Source of the DNA: a virus
Virus record (IMG/VR): IMGVR_UViG_3300037245_000401
Span: 1-49,557 of that record
Direction: 5' to 3' (one strand)
DNA: 49,557 nt
Shown piece after piece: positions 1 through 9,028 of this stretch. Position numbers and translations under genes: made by a program. Position 1 is the first letter of the stretch, and each line of letters begins with the position of its first letter. The notes beneath the pieces are model-generated. The model ran no database searches. It was not told the origin of the DNA and saw nothing but the letters and a program-made list of their open reading frames with translations.

Positions 1-127
1 TACGTCTACAGCAGCGTCATCACCCAGATCGACGCCATCTGCGAAGAATCTGATCTTTGCACTGTTGCCAAGGATCACAAGCTTAATACCCAACCGTATA
101 TAAGTATCAGCCTCTGGAGTAATCAGC
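1..127. repeat. Terminal direct repeat (assembly overlap), left copy
   Basis: These 127 bases are identical to the last 127 bases of the window (49431-49557). The exact length, and the fact that a gene reads through the join in frame, mean this is the overlap of a circular assembly and not a biological long terminal repeat. The unique genome is 49,430 bp. A linear virion genome that is circularly permuted, or one with terminal repeats collapsed elsewhere, would look the same. Confidence 0.93.
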
Positions 128-747
128 CCCGTAGATGACTGAGCTGAACCTGCACCAGCTTCGTTATAGGCTATGATAATGTCATTGCCATCACCTTCAA
201 GGATAGCAAAGCCAATGTAGTCAATTGCACCAAGTGCAGCTGCGTCACCATCGAACACTCCTTTGGCATTTGCTGCTTGGGCTGGCTCAGCGAGTCCTAC
301 GAAAATACCCAAGTCTGCGTCAGTTATAGTGCTGACCTTTATTCTAGTCTCCCACCAGAATCGTTTCTGCTCACCAGTCTTAGGCGTCCTGATAATTCCC
401 TGAACATTAAAACCAGTAACGGCACAGTTTACGTCCTGATCTGTCGTATCTCCAAGCTGCTGGAGTACGCCAATATCATTCTGAGGTATGGAGAAATCTA
501 CAAGCTTAGTAGTTTCTACAAATTCATACCAGTTAATATCTCCGCCGAGTCTACCCACACTTGACGTAAAGTCAGTGCTGCTTGCAGTTTCTTTGAGAAC
601 TATAGAGTTCTTAAAGTCATCAAACATGTGAATACCGCTGCCGGGGTCTTCTTGGAACTTCTGGATCGGGCAGTCAGCCCAGATCGAAGGACTAGGCCCA
701 CGCGCTACAATATTGTCGGCTACTTTTGATCTTACAACATCTCCCAT
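1..747 (-). CDS. Lectin-like structural protein, N-terminal 249 residues (gene continues across the circular junction to 49302)
   Basis: Start ATG at 747 is preceded by AAGGAA. The frame stays open to base 1, resumes at 49430 and stops at 49302, giving a 291-residue protein. The N-terminus carries RGPSPSIWADCP followed by a DDF motif. The middle has WWETRIKV and IGFAILEGDG segments, and the C-terminus ends DWVRFAQEY. The same layout is seen in two other proteins here (9472-10521 and 46693-47736). The pattern of short beta-strand blocks with a conserved FxxDG near the end resembles concanavalin/LamG-type jelly rolls; that fold call is inference. It lies directly downstream of the major capsid gene, which suggests a decoration, fibre or other abundant virion protein. 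Confidence 0.85.
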   Translation of the reverse strand, partial: MGDVVRSKVADNIVARGPSPSIWADCPIQKFQEDPGSGIHMFDDFKNSIVLKETASSTDFTSSVGRLGGDINWYEFVETTKLVDFSIPQNDIGVLQQLGDTTDQDVNCAVTGFNVQGIIRTPKTGEQKRFWWETRIKVSTITDADLGIFVGLAEPAQAANAKGVFDGDAAALGAIDYIGFAILEGDGNDIIIAYNEAGAGSAQSSTGLITPEADTYIRLGIKLVILGNSAKIRFFADGVDLGDDAAVDV

Positions 748-779
748 TTCTATATTCCTTTTAAATAAATTTTGAAAAC

Positions 780-807
780 AGTGAGCCACCCGAATTGGCA
801 GCTCACT
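780..807 (-). terminator. Hairpin after the major capsid gene, terminator-like
   Basis: Read leftward, a 7-bp perfect stem (AGTGAGC/GCTCACT) closes a 14-base loop and is followed by GTTTTC. It sits between the capsid gene stop (825) and the next start (747). The T-run is short, so it may attenuate transcription or stabilise capsid mRNA 3' ends and not stop all transcription. Confidence 0.6.
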
Positions 808-824
808 ATAATAACTTACAACTA

Positions 825-1913
825 TTAACTTGCCTTATGAAGAACAAAGCCAGCTGTACGCCTGTTAGTACACAGGTTATTATGTGCACCATCAAGGAAG
901 ACTGTGAATACAGTATGCTGACCACGGTCAGTCATAGGTTCGCCTTCGTCCATCCAGTAACCATCCTGAACATAAGGTACGAACTTAGCGAAGTCAATAC
1001 AGTAGATAGGAGTATAGTCTGCCCCTTCAAGCTGCGGAATATAAACTACCGGGAGTCTGTTGATGTAGCACAGCCCACCGTCATCTACCTTAAGATTGCT
1101 AAGAACATCTTTGCCAGTATGCTTATCGTCTTTCTGATCAGCCAAGTCCATCAGTCTCGCTGTGGTATCGCTATCAGTGTAAATACGCTTAGCCGCAGTG
1201 CGTTTTCTTGATGGATCGTTTATGAACAGCGGGACTTTGAACCGTGTCTTCATAAATGCTACACGGAAAATCTTGAGCATAGCATTATCAATGTTCACAT
1301 AAAGTGCACAGTAGTTGCGCCATTTAGCTTCAGCCGCTGCATCAATACCAGCGATAGTCGAAGTAAGACTGCTATCCTGAAACTGAGCTGCTACGCCATT
1401 AAACCCAGCACCAGTGTTAACTGTACCGCTACTATCGGTGAAGAAATTCAAGTAGTAAGGCACACCGTAAGGATGCTTATCATCAGTCGCAGTATCAGGC
1501 GTCTTCCATGCCCGCTCTTCGATAAGATTGGCCAAGTCCCACAGTCCGTCTACACGTCTGGTCTTCAGCAAGTTAACGAAACCCTTGGCAGAATTTTTGT
1601 TCCGCATGATCTCGACCTTGTCCCAACTGTAGTTGGTCCCGATCTGAGTCCACGGCACAGTGATAGTATGCAAAACACTACCGACTGCCGGTGTATCAGT
1701 ATCATACAGCCTACGGTAACTGGCGTTACCTGTGGGATCAAGCATAACTTTACGCTCGATATTCGGGCCACCGTCAATCACCATTCTTTCATTCTGGTAG
1801 ATGCGACAAAACTCGTAATCCTCATTGTCCCACGCTACCTCAAACTCTTGATCTGGCAGATCGTTGATCGTGGATGCGATCAAATCTGCTAGTTGAGCAT
1901 TTTTTATTCCCAT
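825..1913 (-). CDS. Major capsid protein
   Basis: This 362-residue protein sits immediately downstream of a scaffold-like gene and in the order terminase-portal-scaffold-capsid, the usual place for the shell subunit. It opens MGIKNAQLADLIAST and has no signal or membrane segment. It contains tryptophan/aspartate-rich stretches such as VPWTQIG, SWDKVEIMRNKN and DGLWDLANLIEERAWKTP. I recognise this as the type of single-domain capsid subunit common in environmental podovirus-like genomes, presumably HK97-fold. The start has AAAGGA 7 bases upstream and a hairpin follows the stop, consistent with high expression. Sequence alone does not show the fold, and no processing site is obvious. Confidence 0.82.
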   Translation of the reverse strand: MGIKNAQLADLIASTINDLPDQEFEVAWDNEDYEFCRIYQNERMVIDGGPNIERKVMLDPTGNASYRRLYDTDTPAVGSVLHTITVPWTQIGTNYSWDKVEIMRNKNSAKGFVNLLKTRRVDGLWDLANLIEERAWKTPDTATDDKHPYGVPYYLNFFTDSSGTVNTGAGFNGVAAQFQDSSLTSTIAGIDAAAEAKWRNYCALYVNIDNAMLKIFRVAFMKTRFKVPLFINDPSRKRTAAKRIYTDSDTTARLMDLADQKDDKHTGKDVLSNLKVDDGGLCYINRLPVVYIPQLEGADYTPIYCIDFAKFVPYVQDGYWMDEGEPMTDRGQHTVFTVFLDGAHNNLCTNRRTAGFVLHKAS

Positions 1914-1943
1914 AACTTATCCTTTTAATTAAATAATTATTGA

Positions 1944-3098
1944 CTATTTTCCAAAAACTTTTGCTAGTCGTTCAGACGCATTGGCTATTGCCTTCTCAGT
2001 CGTCTTCTTACCAGTGTCACCTTCCACGTTGGCTACTCTGCCAGAGGGCTTAAGTGAAATTCCCTTTGACCTCTTCACTACTTTAGCCATAATATCCTCA
2101 CGGATAATCTTTTCTCTGATAGGCTCAGTAACCATAAGATGCGCCCTCTCTAGGGCTTCTGCTAATGGCATTTCTCTTCCGAGTGCCACAGCACCCACGA
2201 CCAGTTCATCTGCTCTTTCTAAGACTGCTACGCGGTTCATCATCTCAGCGGGCATTAAAGTAGTCCATTTAGTGTCCCCTTGCTCTGGGGCACCGTACTC
2301 GCTGACATACTTCGCCATATCCTTAGAACCAAAGAAGCTCTCTATCTGCTCGGCAGAATGTTTATCCTGCTCTTCTGAGAGTTCCTTGCTGTGACTGCTG
2401 GCAGCATCAGTCGTTATAACTGATTGCTCGTTCATCTGATCCTGCATGCTTACAATCTGATTCTGTTGCCCGTCTATCAGATCAGCTAAAACATCACCAT
2501 GCTCTGCCCGTATACTCGTGGTGTCTACCTTCTTGTATGCTGGTTTATCAGCTGGCTTGTCTTTCTGCTTATCTTCAGCATCTTTTTCGGCCTGCTGTTT
2601 CTTGAATCTGCCAATGTCGGCAAACTCCTGTGAAGCACGATTCATAGACTCATGCATCTGGCCAAATGTCCTCAATGCTAGATCAGGATCAGCCTTCATA
2701 AGCTTGACTATATCATCGTCAGTGTACTTGTTGTGGATCGCAGCTCTGTAGTAGGCATCAGAAATCTGTGGCTTATCTTTCTGATCTTCATCCTTATGAG
2801 CTTCCTCATCCTTGTCATCTTCAGTGTCGTCCTTGGCCACATCGTCTTCTTCGTCCTTCTTGTCATCATGCGGGGTAGGGTCATCTTCCTCATCAGCATC
2901 CTCTGCCGGTTTCTCATCTTCATCTTCCGGGGTAGAGTCTTCTTCGTCGTCGGATTCATCTGCCACATAATCACCATCAAGAACTTTTAGTCTTTCTTCT
3001 GTCTTCTCTAGCAAATCTTTTTCATCATCTGCCTCTTCTGTCTGGACTTTTACTTCAGCCGCTATTGCATCTTTGTCAAAATCTTTTTCCTCTGCCAT
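1944..3098 (-). CDS. Scaffold-like capsid assembly protein, highly acidic N-terminal third
   Basis: This is a 384-residue protein. Residues about 1-115 are almost entirely D, E and K. A charged helical region with likely coiled coil (about 150-260) follows, then a basic C-terminal tail (KRSKGISLKPSGR ... SERLAKVFGK). An acidic/helical body with a basic tail directly upstream of the capsid gene is typical of phage scaffolding proteins, whose basic C-terminus contacts the coat protein. No protease signature (such as a catalytic Ser/His motif) is visible. An unusually strong hairpin (3124-3140) lies 26 bases before the start. Confidence 0.7.
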   Translation of the reverse strand: MAEEKDFDKDAIAAEVKVQTEEADDEKDLLEKTEERLKVLDGDYVADESDDEEDSTPEDEDEKPAEDADEEDDPTPHDDKKDEEDDVAKDDTEDDKDEEAHKDEDQKDKPQISDAYYRAAIHNKYTDDDIVKLMKADPDLALRTFGQMHESMNRASQEFADIGRFKKQQAEKDAEDKQKDKPADKPAYKKVDTTSIRAEHGDVLADLIDGQQNQIVSMQDQMNEQSVITTDAASSHSKELSEEQDKHSAEQIESFFGSKDMAKYVSEYGAPEQGDTKWTTLMPAEMMNRVAVLERADELVVGAVALGREMPLAEALERAHLMVTEPIREKIIREDIMAKVVKRSKGISLKPSGRVANVEGDTGKKTTEKAIANASERLAKVFGK

Positions 3099-3123
3099 TT
3101 CATTTTTCCTTTAAATTAAGCTG

Positions 3124-3140
3124 CCCGGCAACGAGCCGGG
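3124..3140 (-). other. GC-rich intercistronic hairpin
   Basis: CCCGGC and GCCGGG pair around a 5-base loop between the zinc-ribbon gene (stop 3147) and the scaffold-like gene (start 3098). No T-run follows on the leftward transcript. An mRNA-stabilising or processing element is therefore more likely than a terminator. Confidence 0.5.
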
Positions 3141-3146
3141 GGTAGG

Positions 3147-3542
3147 TTACTTAACGGATGCTCCACATTCCCAATTTTTTATTGTCATAACTTTCTTTGG
3201 TCCGGTTCTAAGTTTGCCCGGATGCTTCACGAACCCTACTTTTTCTAGGTAAGCTTCATGCTGTGCATAATTCTCCATGATCGGCTGACCTTCAGGTGTT
3301 ATCTTAACATCTGGGAAAGCTCTCTTATGCTCTTCGATCTGATCCATGCTAACTGCCATAGTATCAGATATGACAGGATTGTCATACCTATCAGATGCAG
3401 CATGAGGGAGGTCTGCCCGGAAGTCACGCTGGATAATACGTGAACACTCATCACATTGTACTATATCCTCAGACTCAGACATGGGCCTGACCACCTCTTT
3501 CGTTACCATGCAGTGAAAGCACTTAAATGAATATGTTGGCAT
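3147..3542 (-). CDS. FmdB-type zinc-ribbon protein
   Basis: The first 45 residues match the FmdB/putative regulatory zinc-ribbon pattern: MPTYSFKCFHC, then VQCDECSRIIQRDFRA, giving two CxxC knuckles (C8/C11 and C30/C33). The remaining 80 residues are a phage-specific extension with charged helices and a final WECGA. Proteins with this N-terminus recur between portal and scaffold/capsid genes in tailed phages, but their role is unknown; zinc binding is the only safe prediction. It is flanked by a 3-base gap to the upstream lysine-rich gene, so the two are likely translated together. Confidence 0.72.
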   Translation of the reverse strand: MPTYSFKCFHCMVTKEVVRPMSESEDIVQCDECSRIIQRDFRADLPHAASDRYDNPVISDTMAVSMDQIEEHKRAFPDVKITPEGQPIMENYAQHEAYLEKVGFVKHPGKLRTGPKKVMTIKNWECGASVK

Positions 3543-3544
3543 AG

Positions 3545-3838
3545 TTAGTACCCCCCACTTTTGCTAGATGAATTATGCGAGTTGTGAGAACTCTTCTTCT
3601 TTCCTCTAAGTTTAGCTATTTCTTTGTCAGATAGACCTGACTTCTTGAGCCGCTTTTCAATATCTGCGGTTCTCTTGGTCTTAAAGCTTTCCTTTTTCTT
3701 CTTCTTCTTTTTGTAGCCGCCGACCTTCTGCATACCTTCGCCCCATTTCCTCTGAGTCTCTTTCTGCTTGGCGAAGTATCCCTTCACTTTTTTCTTGAGC
3801 CGGTCTACCCAATTATCTTTCTTCTTTTTCTTCGGCAT
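3545..3838 (-). CDS. Small lysine-rich basic protein
   Basis: This 97-residue protein starts PKKKKKDNWVDRLKKKVKGYF, has a second run of seven lysines near residue 50, and ends in a Ser/His/Asn tail. Its net charge is extremely positive. It lies between portal and zinc ribbon and starts from a good site (AGGAG 6 bases upstream). Such a protein could neutralise DNA in the capsid or act as a head-completion/DNA-binding protein; this is inference. No family recognised. Confidence 0.7.
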   Translation of the reverse strand: MPKKKKKDNWVDRLKKKVKGYFAKQKETQRKWGEGMQKVGGYKKKKKKKESFKTKRTADIEKRLKKSGLSDKEIAKLRGKKKSSHNSHNSSSKSGGY

Positions 3839-3846
3839 AGTTTCTC

Positions 3847-5628
3847 CTAAAAAGTCTGCTGGGCTTCACCAGCTGTTGTCTGAGCGTCCATGTTATCCTG
3901 CTGCCCCTGAGAAGTACTCATCTTAGGAGTAGTAGACACACCTTTGTTCTGACCGGGTTGCTGCTGTCCGCCACCTTTACCCGGATTCTGCGGACCCATC
4001 TGCATCATAATATTCATCTTCTGTTGGAACTCAGGATCGTCGAACCAACCCTGTACATCCTGTGTTAGCCCCTGCTGCTCTGCAAGGTCAGTCAGGCACC
4101 TCTGCAAATTAAATGCAACACCCATCTGCATAGCAACCATGGCAGCTTGAGTTACTGATGGTAAAATATTTACTGCAAACTCTGTCATCAGCCGTGCCCG
4201 CTGTTGAGGGTCCGCTGGTGCCAACGATTTTGCCTTAAGTTTAAAAGTATAATTCCAAAAATCACCTTGTCTCTGCTCAGGTGTCAGCATAATCTGCTGA
4301 TACTCTCCACCTGTTGATCTCTTTATAAGTGGTAGGTTTATCAGCGGATCATTGTGAAGATACCAGCCTATCTTTTTATTAACTTCAGCAGTCTGATCAA
4401 TGATTATACCTCTGGCATCCTGTATGCCTGATGCGGCATTAGACTGCCTTATAGAAGCTTTAGTCGCTGTCTCTTTTCCGCCAGAACGTGTATCCTGACC
4501 GGCTACTGTATCAGGATCACCGGCCATGTAGTTATACCACATATGAAATGTCTGGGTCATTTCCTGATTCTTCTTAGTGGCCCCGCCGAATGACAAAACC
4601 TTAGCAGCCTCTGGATCAGTTACCGCCACATAATCACCATCTGTGGCATCAAGGAGGTCCTGTGCCTCATCAGCAAATTGTGGTTTAAAAACAAGGATGT
4701 CTTTTTCTCTATCAGCCTGCTCCATCATCCGTTTGAATGTCCTGTTGGCTATCTTGTGCATGTCATAGACCTGAGCTACAGGCGCGATTGGCAGGGGATT
4801 ACCCTCTATTACTGGTGTAAATGACAAGAATGTATACTGACCGTCATTGGGTCCATAGTAGTCCTCTGTACGCAAATACTTCGGAAGTATAATCTGTCGT
4901 GGATCAGGTGTAGTAACCATAGCCTGCGCTTCTGGGACCCAACACTCTACTACATCAACGTAATCTTGCAGTGTGTACGACTCTGAAGTGGCCGCTGCCT
5001 TTTTGGTGAAATTATCTACTCTCTCAGATTCATTGAACTTAGATGTAGGCAACCTCATTACCATATCGTGATCATAGCCTGTGGTGTCTAACAAAATCTG
5101 TCTGGGCACCCTTACCCGATTACCTAAAAAACTTGCCTCACGTAATGAATTGCATATCGGATCAAATGTAAAGTCATCAAGATCAACTGTCTTAGTATAT
5201 ACTTGACCGGGGTCAATTAGCTGATCACCATACTGTATCACGCTTTCAGCTGAAGCTATACTCGTCTTCATAATTCCGAATGCGAAGAACGCTGAAGCTA
5301 TCCACGCTCTCAGAGTCTGCTTAAGCTTGATGTCTATGTTAACCTGATCAATAGCCAGTCCCAGCATTTCAGCATAGGGCTTGTGGGCCAAGAATTTTGA
5401 CTCTACTACGTTGATAGGATTGTGCGTAACCAGTGAAGGCACAAATGCTGCCAGAGTCTTAAACATAAGATTAAGCGGCTCATCACCAGTCATTCCCTGA
5501 CTATCACGATAGTACTGTCCTGCGAATGCACGCATAAACATAGCTCTGGCTCTGCGGTATTTTTTAATTCGCTCGAACCCTCTTCGCACTACGTTTTGAA
5601 ACTTAACTGGGGTTATCTCGGCAGGCAT
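3847..5628 (-). CDS. Portal protein
   Basis: This 593-residue protein lies immediately downstream of the large terminase (3-base gap) and upstream of capsid genes. That position, its length and its content fit a podovirus-type portal: a basic helical N-terminus, many aromatic/proline-rich loops, and a Q/G-rich flexible C-terminus (GPQNPGKGGGQQQPGQ). The portal forms the dodecameric DNA channel at one capsid vertex. The C-terminal 60 residues are low complexity (Q, G, T, S), as in portals whose barrel/tail extends into the capsid. No sharper motif is diagnostic, so the call rests partly on gene order. Confidence 0.8.
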   Translation of the reverse strand: MPAEITPVKFQNVVRRGFERIKKYRRARAMFMRAFAGQYYRDSQGMTGDEPLNLMFKTLAAFVPSLVTHNPINVVESKFLAHKPYAEMLGLAIDQVNIDIKLKQTLRAWIASAFFAFGIMKTSIASAESVIQYGDQLIDPGQVYTKTVDLDDFTFDPICNSLREASFLGNRVRVPRQILLDTTGYDHDMVMRLPTSKFNESERVDNFTKKAAATSESYTLQDYVDVVECWVPEAQAMVTTPDPRQIILPKYLRTEDYYGPNDGQYTFLSFTPVIEGNPLPIAPVAQVYDMHKIANRTFKRMMEQADREKDILVFKPQFADEAQDLLDATDGDYVAVTDPEAAKVLSFGGATKKNQEMTQTFHMWYNYMAGDPDTVAGQDTRSGGKETATKASIRQSNAASGIQDARGIIIDQTAEVNKKIGWYLHNDPLINLPLIKRSTGGEYQQIMLTPEQRQGDFWNYTFKLKAKSLAPADPQQRARLMTEFAVNILPSVTQAAMVAMQMGVAFNLQRCLTDLAEQQGLTQDVQGWFDDPEFQQKMNIMMQMGPQNPGKGGGQQQPGQNKGVSTTPKMSTSQGQQDNMDAQTTAGEAQQTF

Positions 5629-5631
5629 AGA

Positions 5632-7539
5632 TTATCCTTTATTAAAGTCAAAAGAAGTTCTCCAACTACGAGACTTCTTATTTTTCCTAAGTTTAGCTAG
5701 CTTCCTTGCACCCACTGACCTAGCTGGATAGCCCGGTCCTGTATGCTTAGTCTTACCAAATTCTTTAGAGTCGATGGTTAGGGCATCAGCTATTACTACA
5801 TCACCATGTGTCTTTCTGGCGGACGCATTCTCTACAACAAGGTCTGAAGGACCAATGCCACCATCCTTAAAGTAGATATATGTTTCCATCTCATCTAAGC
5901 CAAAGATACTGTGGTTAACATACCCACCATGAGCTATAGCTCTGTCATAAGCCCCTAACAACTCCTGCTTACTGTCCCTGCTGGAATGCCATCCGTACTT
6001 ACTCATCTTCTTTTCGCTGCGATCACCTATCCTATCCATGTAGTAACAGTATGGAAACTTGAAGGTCTTAACAATTTCTTTACCGAAATCTACGCCGGGG
6101 CCATTCTTCTCCCATTTCATAAACGGCAGACTCTTCGGCTTTCTACCACCGCACCATATAGCAAGGGCTATGGCCACTCGTGCCATGGCATGAGGCGGAG
6201 TATTGGCGTCACGCCATTCAGCGATCTTCTCACCAGTCTCACGACACTTGATCGAGATCACAGAGTTTGAAGCACCCTGACCTTTACCAATATCAATACC
6301 GAACACATAAGTCTTCGTCTGGTCAGGTCTACCTAGAGTCAACTCGCTCCACACTCTTAGTGGTCCATTTTTACCGCGCGTCAACTTTACGGCTCTGTAA
6401 TCCCTCATCTTTATTTTCTGGAACACAGCAGAGTCGGCTATCTTCTTATCAAGATTTATATGATAACGATAACGAGCTTCTCTGCCGAATAGAACTTTAT
6501 GTTTCTTGACACTATCCAGTGAGAAAAACAAGTCACCAGACTCAGTATCCTTCATGTCAATTTCACGAGCCATTTCTTTTGGTGATCTACGTTTACCTTC
6601 TACTACATACCATGGTGACGTGATGTGCCACTCGCCATTATCGTCTTGATAAACAGTGCGCCCGCAACCTTTTTCAGGATGCTCCCACCATGCCAGCTGG
6701 AACACTTCTATCTGGCCTGACTTTTTCCAGCGGGCATACTCAGTGCCCGGACCAGCAGGGGTCGAGTTAACGATCCTGAATGGACCTACATCAGATGTTG
6801 ACGACCTAATCAGTGATCCTTTTTCTACTTTGGCAAATTCATCAAGAAGAGTTACTTTGCGCCTGTCACCTGAGCCTGCATTCTCTGTAGTTGACTCGCC
6901 ATCTATACATGATCCATTGAGAATGTTCTTCATGTGCATCTTGGTCCTATACTTCTGACCTACTGCGCAACCCGGAGGAACCATCCATTCTGGCAACCAT
7001 TTATTTATATAGTCATGTTTCTGGAACAAAGCTTTCATGTTACCAGCTTTGTCTACATAATCTTCGGTACGTGACATCTCAAGCAGCTGAGACTCGTCTA
7101 CAAATAACCATACCCAGTGCATGAAATCTATCCCGCACCAGCTAGCACCCATATCTCGTGACTTATCTATCAGTATGTCTTTCGGGTGCTTGAGTCTATA
7201 CACGAGCTTCTCGAACAGCTCGTCCTGTACAGCCCATGTTATAAATGGAACATGCTCATACTTCACCACTGTCTCGTGTCCAGTCAGTGGATCAATATCC
7301 TTTTGATGGTATGTCCATGCAAATGCATTTACCCAGAATTTCAAGGATTCTCCGCACAGGCTCATTAAGTCCTGCTGTAGTATTGGGTCCTTCTCTGCGT
7401 TACGAAGAAGCTCTCCCCTCCATATCACATTCTCTTGTGGCCGTTTAGGCACTTTAATGCCAGATAATGGACAAGTCCAATACTGCTGAACATTAGGAAA
7501 CGGTGCCCTTAGAACTGGCTTAAGGAGTGTATCAAGCAT
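5632..7539 (-). CDS. Terminase large subunit (packaging ATPase/nuclease)
   Basis: The 635-residue protein has an ATPase half with a Walker-A-like loop at residues 126-133 (KSRDMGAS, the classic-variant K/R-S-R-x-x-G-x-S form) and Walker B LLDEFA at 231-236. The nuclease half begins at YVFGIDIGKGQG, where D416 is the expected first metal ligand. A further acidic site lies near the C-terminus (HGDVVIADALTI). It powers DNA translocation into the prohead and cuts concatemers. Its start overlaps the 3' end of the small-subunit candidate by 8 bases. The C-terminal tail is basic, as is common for portal contact. Confidence 0.9.
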   Translation of the reverse strand: MLDTLLKPVLRAPFPNVQQYWTCPLSGIKVPKRPQENVIWRGELLRNAEKDPILQQDLMSLCGESLKFWVNAFAWTYHQKDIDPLTGHETVVKYEHVPFITWAVQDELFEKLVYRLKHPKDILIDKSRDMGASWCGIDFMHWVWLFVDESQLLEMSRTEDYVDKAGNMKALFQKHDYINKWLPEWMVPPGCAVGQKYRTKMHMKNILNGSCIDGESTTENAGSGDRRKVTLLDEFAKVEKGSLIRSSTSDVGPFRIVNSTPAGPGTEYARWKKSGQIEVFQLAWWEHPEKGCGRTVYQDDNGEWHITSPWYVVEGKRRSPKEMAREIDMKDTESGDLFFSLDSVKKHKVLFGREARYRYHINLDKKIADSAVFQKIKMRDYRAVKLTRGKNGPLRVWSELTLGRPDQTKTYVFGIDIGKGQGASNSVISIKCRETGEKIAEWRDANTPPHAMARVAIALAIWCGGRKPKSLPFMKWEKNGPGVDFGKEIVKTFKFPYCYYMDRIGDRSEKKMSKYGWHSSRDSKQELLGAYDRAIAHGGYVNHSIFGLDEMETYIYFKDGGIGPSDLVVENASARKTHGDVVIADALTIDSKEFGKTKHTGPGYPARSVGARKLAKLRKNKKSRSWRTSFDFNKG

Positions 7540-7903
7540 CGCCTAGTCCTCCAGCTTTAGCTATTCGCTTCAACCCTTCATCAGTTACCCTCTTGGCGGT
7601 AGATGGACGTGTATCACTGTCTTCTACAGCAGTGGGTGCCCGTCCTTCTACACGATCCATCAGTTCTTTAGCCACCTTCATATCAGGCTGATGCATTACT
7701 TTCTTGGAGGGGCCATCATCATAAACAATTGTTTCCTCATATCCCAGAGCTTGTCTCCACATCTTGCGCGCCATAGCCTCGTATTTAGTGACCATACGGT
7801 CGTCATCAGTGGGACTTTCTCCTAGCAGGAGTTCTGTTTCTTCTTCGCCCACCATCCTTAGAATCTTTGATAGCAGTCTACCATTCTTCATTTCTCTGCT
7901 CAT
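7532..7903 (-). CDS. Putative terminase small subunit
   Basis: This 123-residue, mostly helical, charged protein is encoded directly before and overlapping the large terminase gene. The segment ALGYEETIVYDDGPSKKV followed by DMKVAKELMDRVEGRAPTAV resembles the C-terminal part of small-terminase-like proteins, which describe repeated substrate or cofactor counts ending in DRVEGRAP. No clear N-terminal helix-turn-helix is visible. The assignment is by position plus this motif. The start overlaps the preceding gene's stop by 4 bases (ATGA). Confidence 0.6.
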   Translation of the reverse strand: MSREMKNGRLLSKILRMVGEEETELLLGESPTDDDRMVTKYEAMARKMWRQALGYEETIVYDDGPSKKVMHQPDMKVAKELMDRVEGRAPTAVEDSDTRPSTAKRVTDEGLKRIAKAGGLGDA

Positions 7904-8094
7904 TTTCGCCCCCCTGCCTCTCTAACTTTAGACTCTAAATCTAGCATGGTGTAGCTTGCAAGTATACTCAAGAAGTCAAGATCAATTTCGAGAGACTCAC
8001 TCGGAACAAAGATGTGAGCGTTGTCACTGTTGTCAAGCTTGTACATAATAGCGCAGAGTCTCTCCTGAATTTCCTTCCGCGTCAATTGTACCAT
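7900..8094 (-). CDS. Small hypothetical protein
   Basis: This 64-residue acidic/helical protein (MVQLTRKEIQERLCAIMY start) has AAGGA 8 bases before the ATG. It is coupled by ATGA overlap to the downstream terminase small-subunit candidate and overlaps the upstream membrane-protein gene by 62 bases in another frame. No family recognised. The length of that overlap is unusual but both starts have good ribosome sites. Confidence 0.55.
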   Translation of the reverse strand: MVQLTRKEIQERLCAIMYKLDNSDNAHIFVPSESLEIDLDFLSILASYTMLDLESKVREAGGRK

Positions 8095-8254
8095 AGCAAA
8101 TATCCTTACGTGTCTTAATTTCAGACGGATGCTTGATCTTCTTAGGAGGTTTGGATTTCCTGCTATTCACTGGAGGGGGGCCACCGACATAGAACGCCCA
8201 GCCTAACATAGCCAGCATAGCTACCACCATCAGGTACACCCACAAATTTTTCAT
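8033..8254 (-). CDS. Small single-pass membrane protein
   Basis: The 73-residue protein starts MKNLWVYLMVVAMLAMLGWAF, a single strongly hydrophobic segment (about residues 4-23). A GGPPP turn and a very basic region (RKSKPPKKIKHP) follow. The topology fits an N-in anchor with a periplasmic or cytoplasmic basic tail. Its place between structural and packaging genes is a common site for holin or spanin-like genes, but the single segment and lack of a recognised family leave function open. Start is supported by TTGGAG upstream. Confidence 0.6.
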   Translation of the reverse strand: MKNLWVYLMVVAMLAMLGWAFYVGGPPPVNSRKSKPPKKIKHPSEIKTRKDICYGTIDAEGNSGETLRYYVQA

Positions 8255-8255
8255 A

Positions 8256-9023
8256 TTAAAATCTCCAAGACTCGAACATTATTTCGTCAGCGTGTGGAAC
8301 GTAGCCCATAGGAGCATGACCCTCGGTTACTGTGGCTGTGCCTGTGGATGGTGGTGCATTGCCAACAGGAGCAAAATCAGCAATAAGCGTTGTTGCATTG
8401 AACCAACGCGGGTCAACAGTTGCGTCTTGAGATAGTGGGCTAGTCTTGGTTATATACCAAAAGTTATTACTTATTCTCTGTCTTACATAATAATTAACAT
8501 CAGCCCCACCAGCTCCATCTGCATGAGTTAGGATACTTTTATAAACTCTTTCACCATTATAGATACCTAAAGGTTCGGCACCTGATGTAAAGTCTGTAAA
8601 TTTGTCCCAAAGGTATTCATCTATTGGTCCGGTTACTAACTCATAAACCAGCACAGATGGAACAGTACCGACAAACGCCGAGTCGGCTCTAAGTGTAAAA
8701 GCTGTACCGTTAGCAACTAACAGTTCAGTGAATGTATCCGAAGTGGCCCTAGCTGTCCCTAGCGCCGTCCCAACTACAGGAGTTAACGTTCCCGCTGCTC
8801 TTGTCATTTCAAGGATTATAAGGTACGTTTTACCAGCCGTCAGAGGAGGTACGTCGATGACAAGATCGGAATCAGCTACTTGCGTACCGTCACAGTCTGC
8901 CGGGTCTGGAATTGTCCAGCCAACGCCCTTTGTCCATCCTGTATCTACTGCAAAATCCTCATCTATGTCCGCCGCCCCAGCCGGTACTTGAATATCTCCA
9001 GTTACGGTAACTTTGGTGATCAT
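8256..9023 (-). CDS. Putative fibre/appendage structural protein
   Basis: This 255-residue protein is rich in T, A, G, V and D with alternating hydrophobic residues, typical of beta-rich virion proteins. Residues about 15-130 look like a carbohydrate-binding jelly-roll module (DTGWTKGVGWTIPDP, then AGKTYLIILEMTRAAGTLTP). The C-terminal half contains NNFWYITKTSPLSQD and ends ADEIMFESWRF. A tail-fibre or capsid-associated adsorption role is inferred from composition and context only. The start lies just after the previous gene's stop with GGGGAT upstream. Confidence 0.6.
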   Translation of the reverse strand: MITKVTVTGDIQVPAGAADIDEDFAVDTGWTKGVGWTIPDPADCDGTQVADSDLVIDVPPLTAGKTYLIILEMTRAAGTLTPVVGTALGTARATSDTFTELLVANGTAFTLRADSAFVGTVPSVLVYELVTGPIDEYLWDKFTDFTSGAEPLGIYNGERVYKSILTHADGAGGADVNYYVRQRISNNFWYITKTSPLSQDATVDPRWFNATTLIADFAPVGNAPPSTGTATVTEGHAPMGYVPHADEIMFESWRF

Positions 9024-9028
9024 AATAA

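Noticed and set aside
1-127. Biological direct terminal repeat of the virion genome
   Set aside because: The length of exactly 127 bp and its place inside a coding gene point to a circular assembly overlap.
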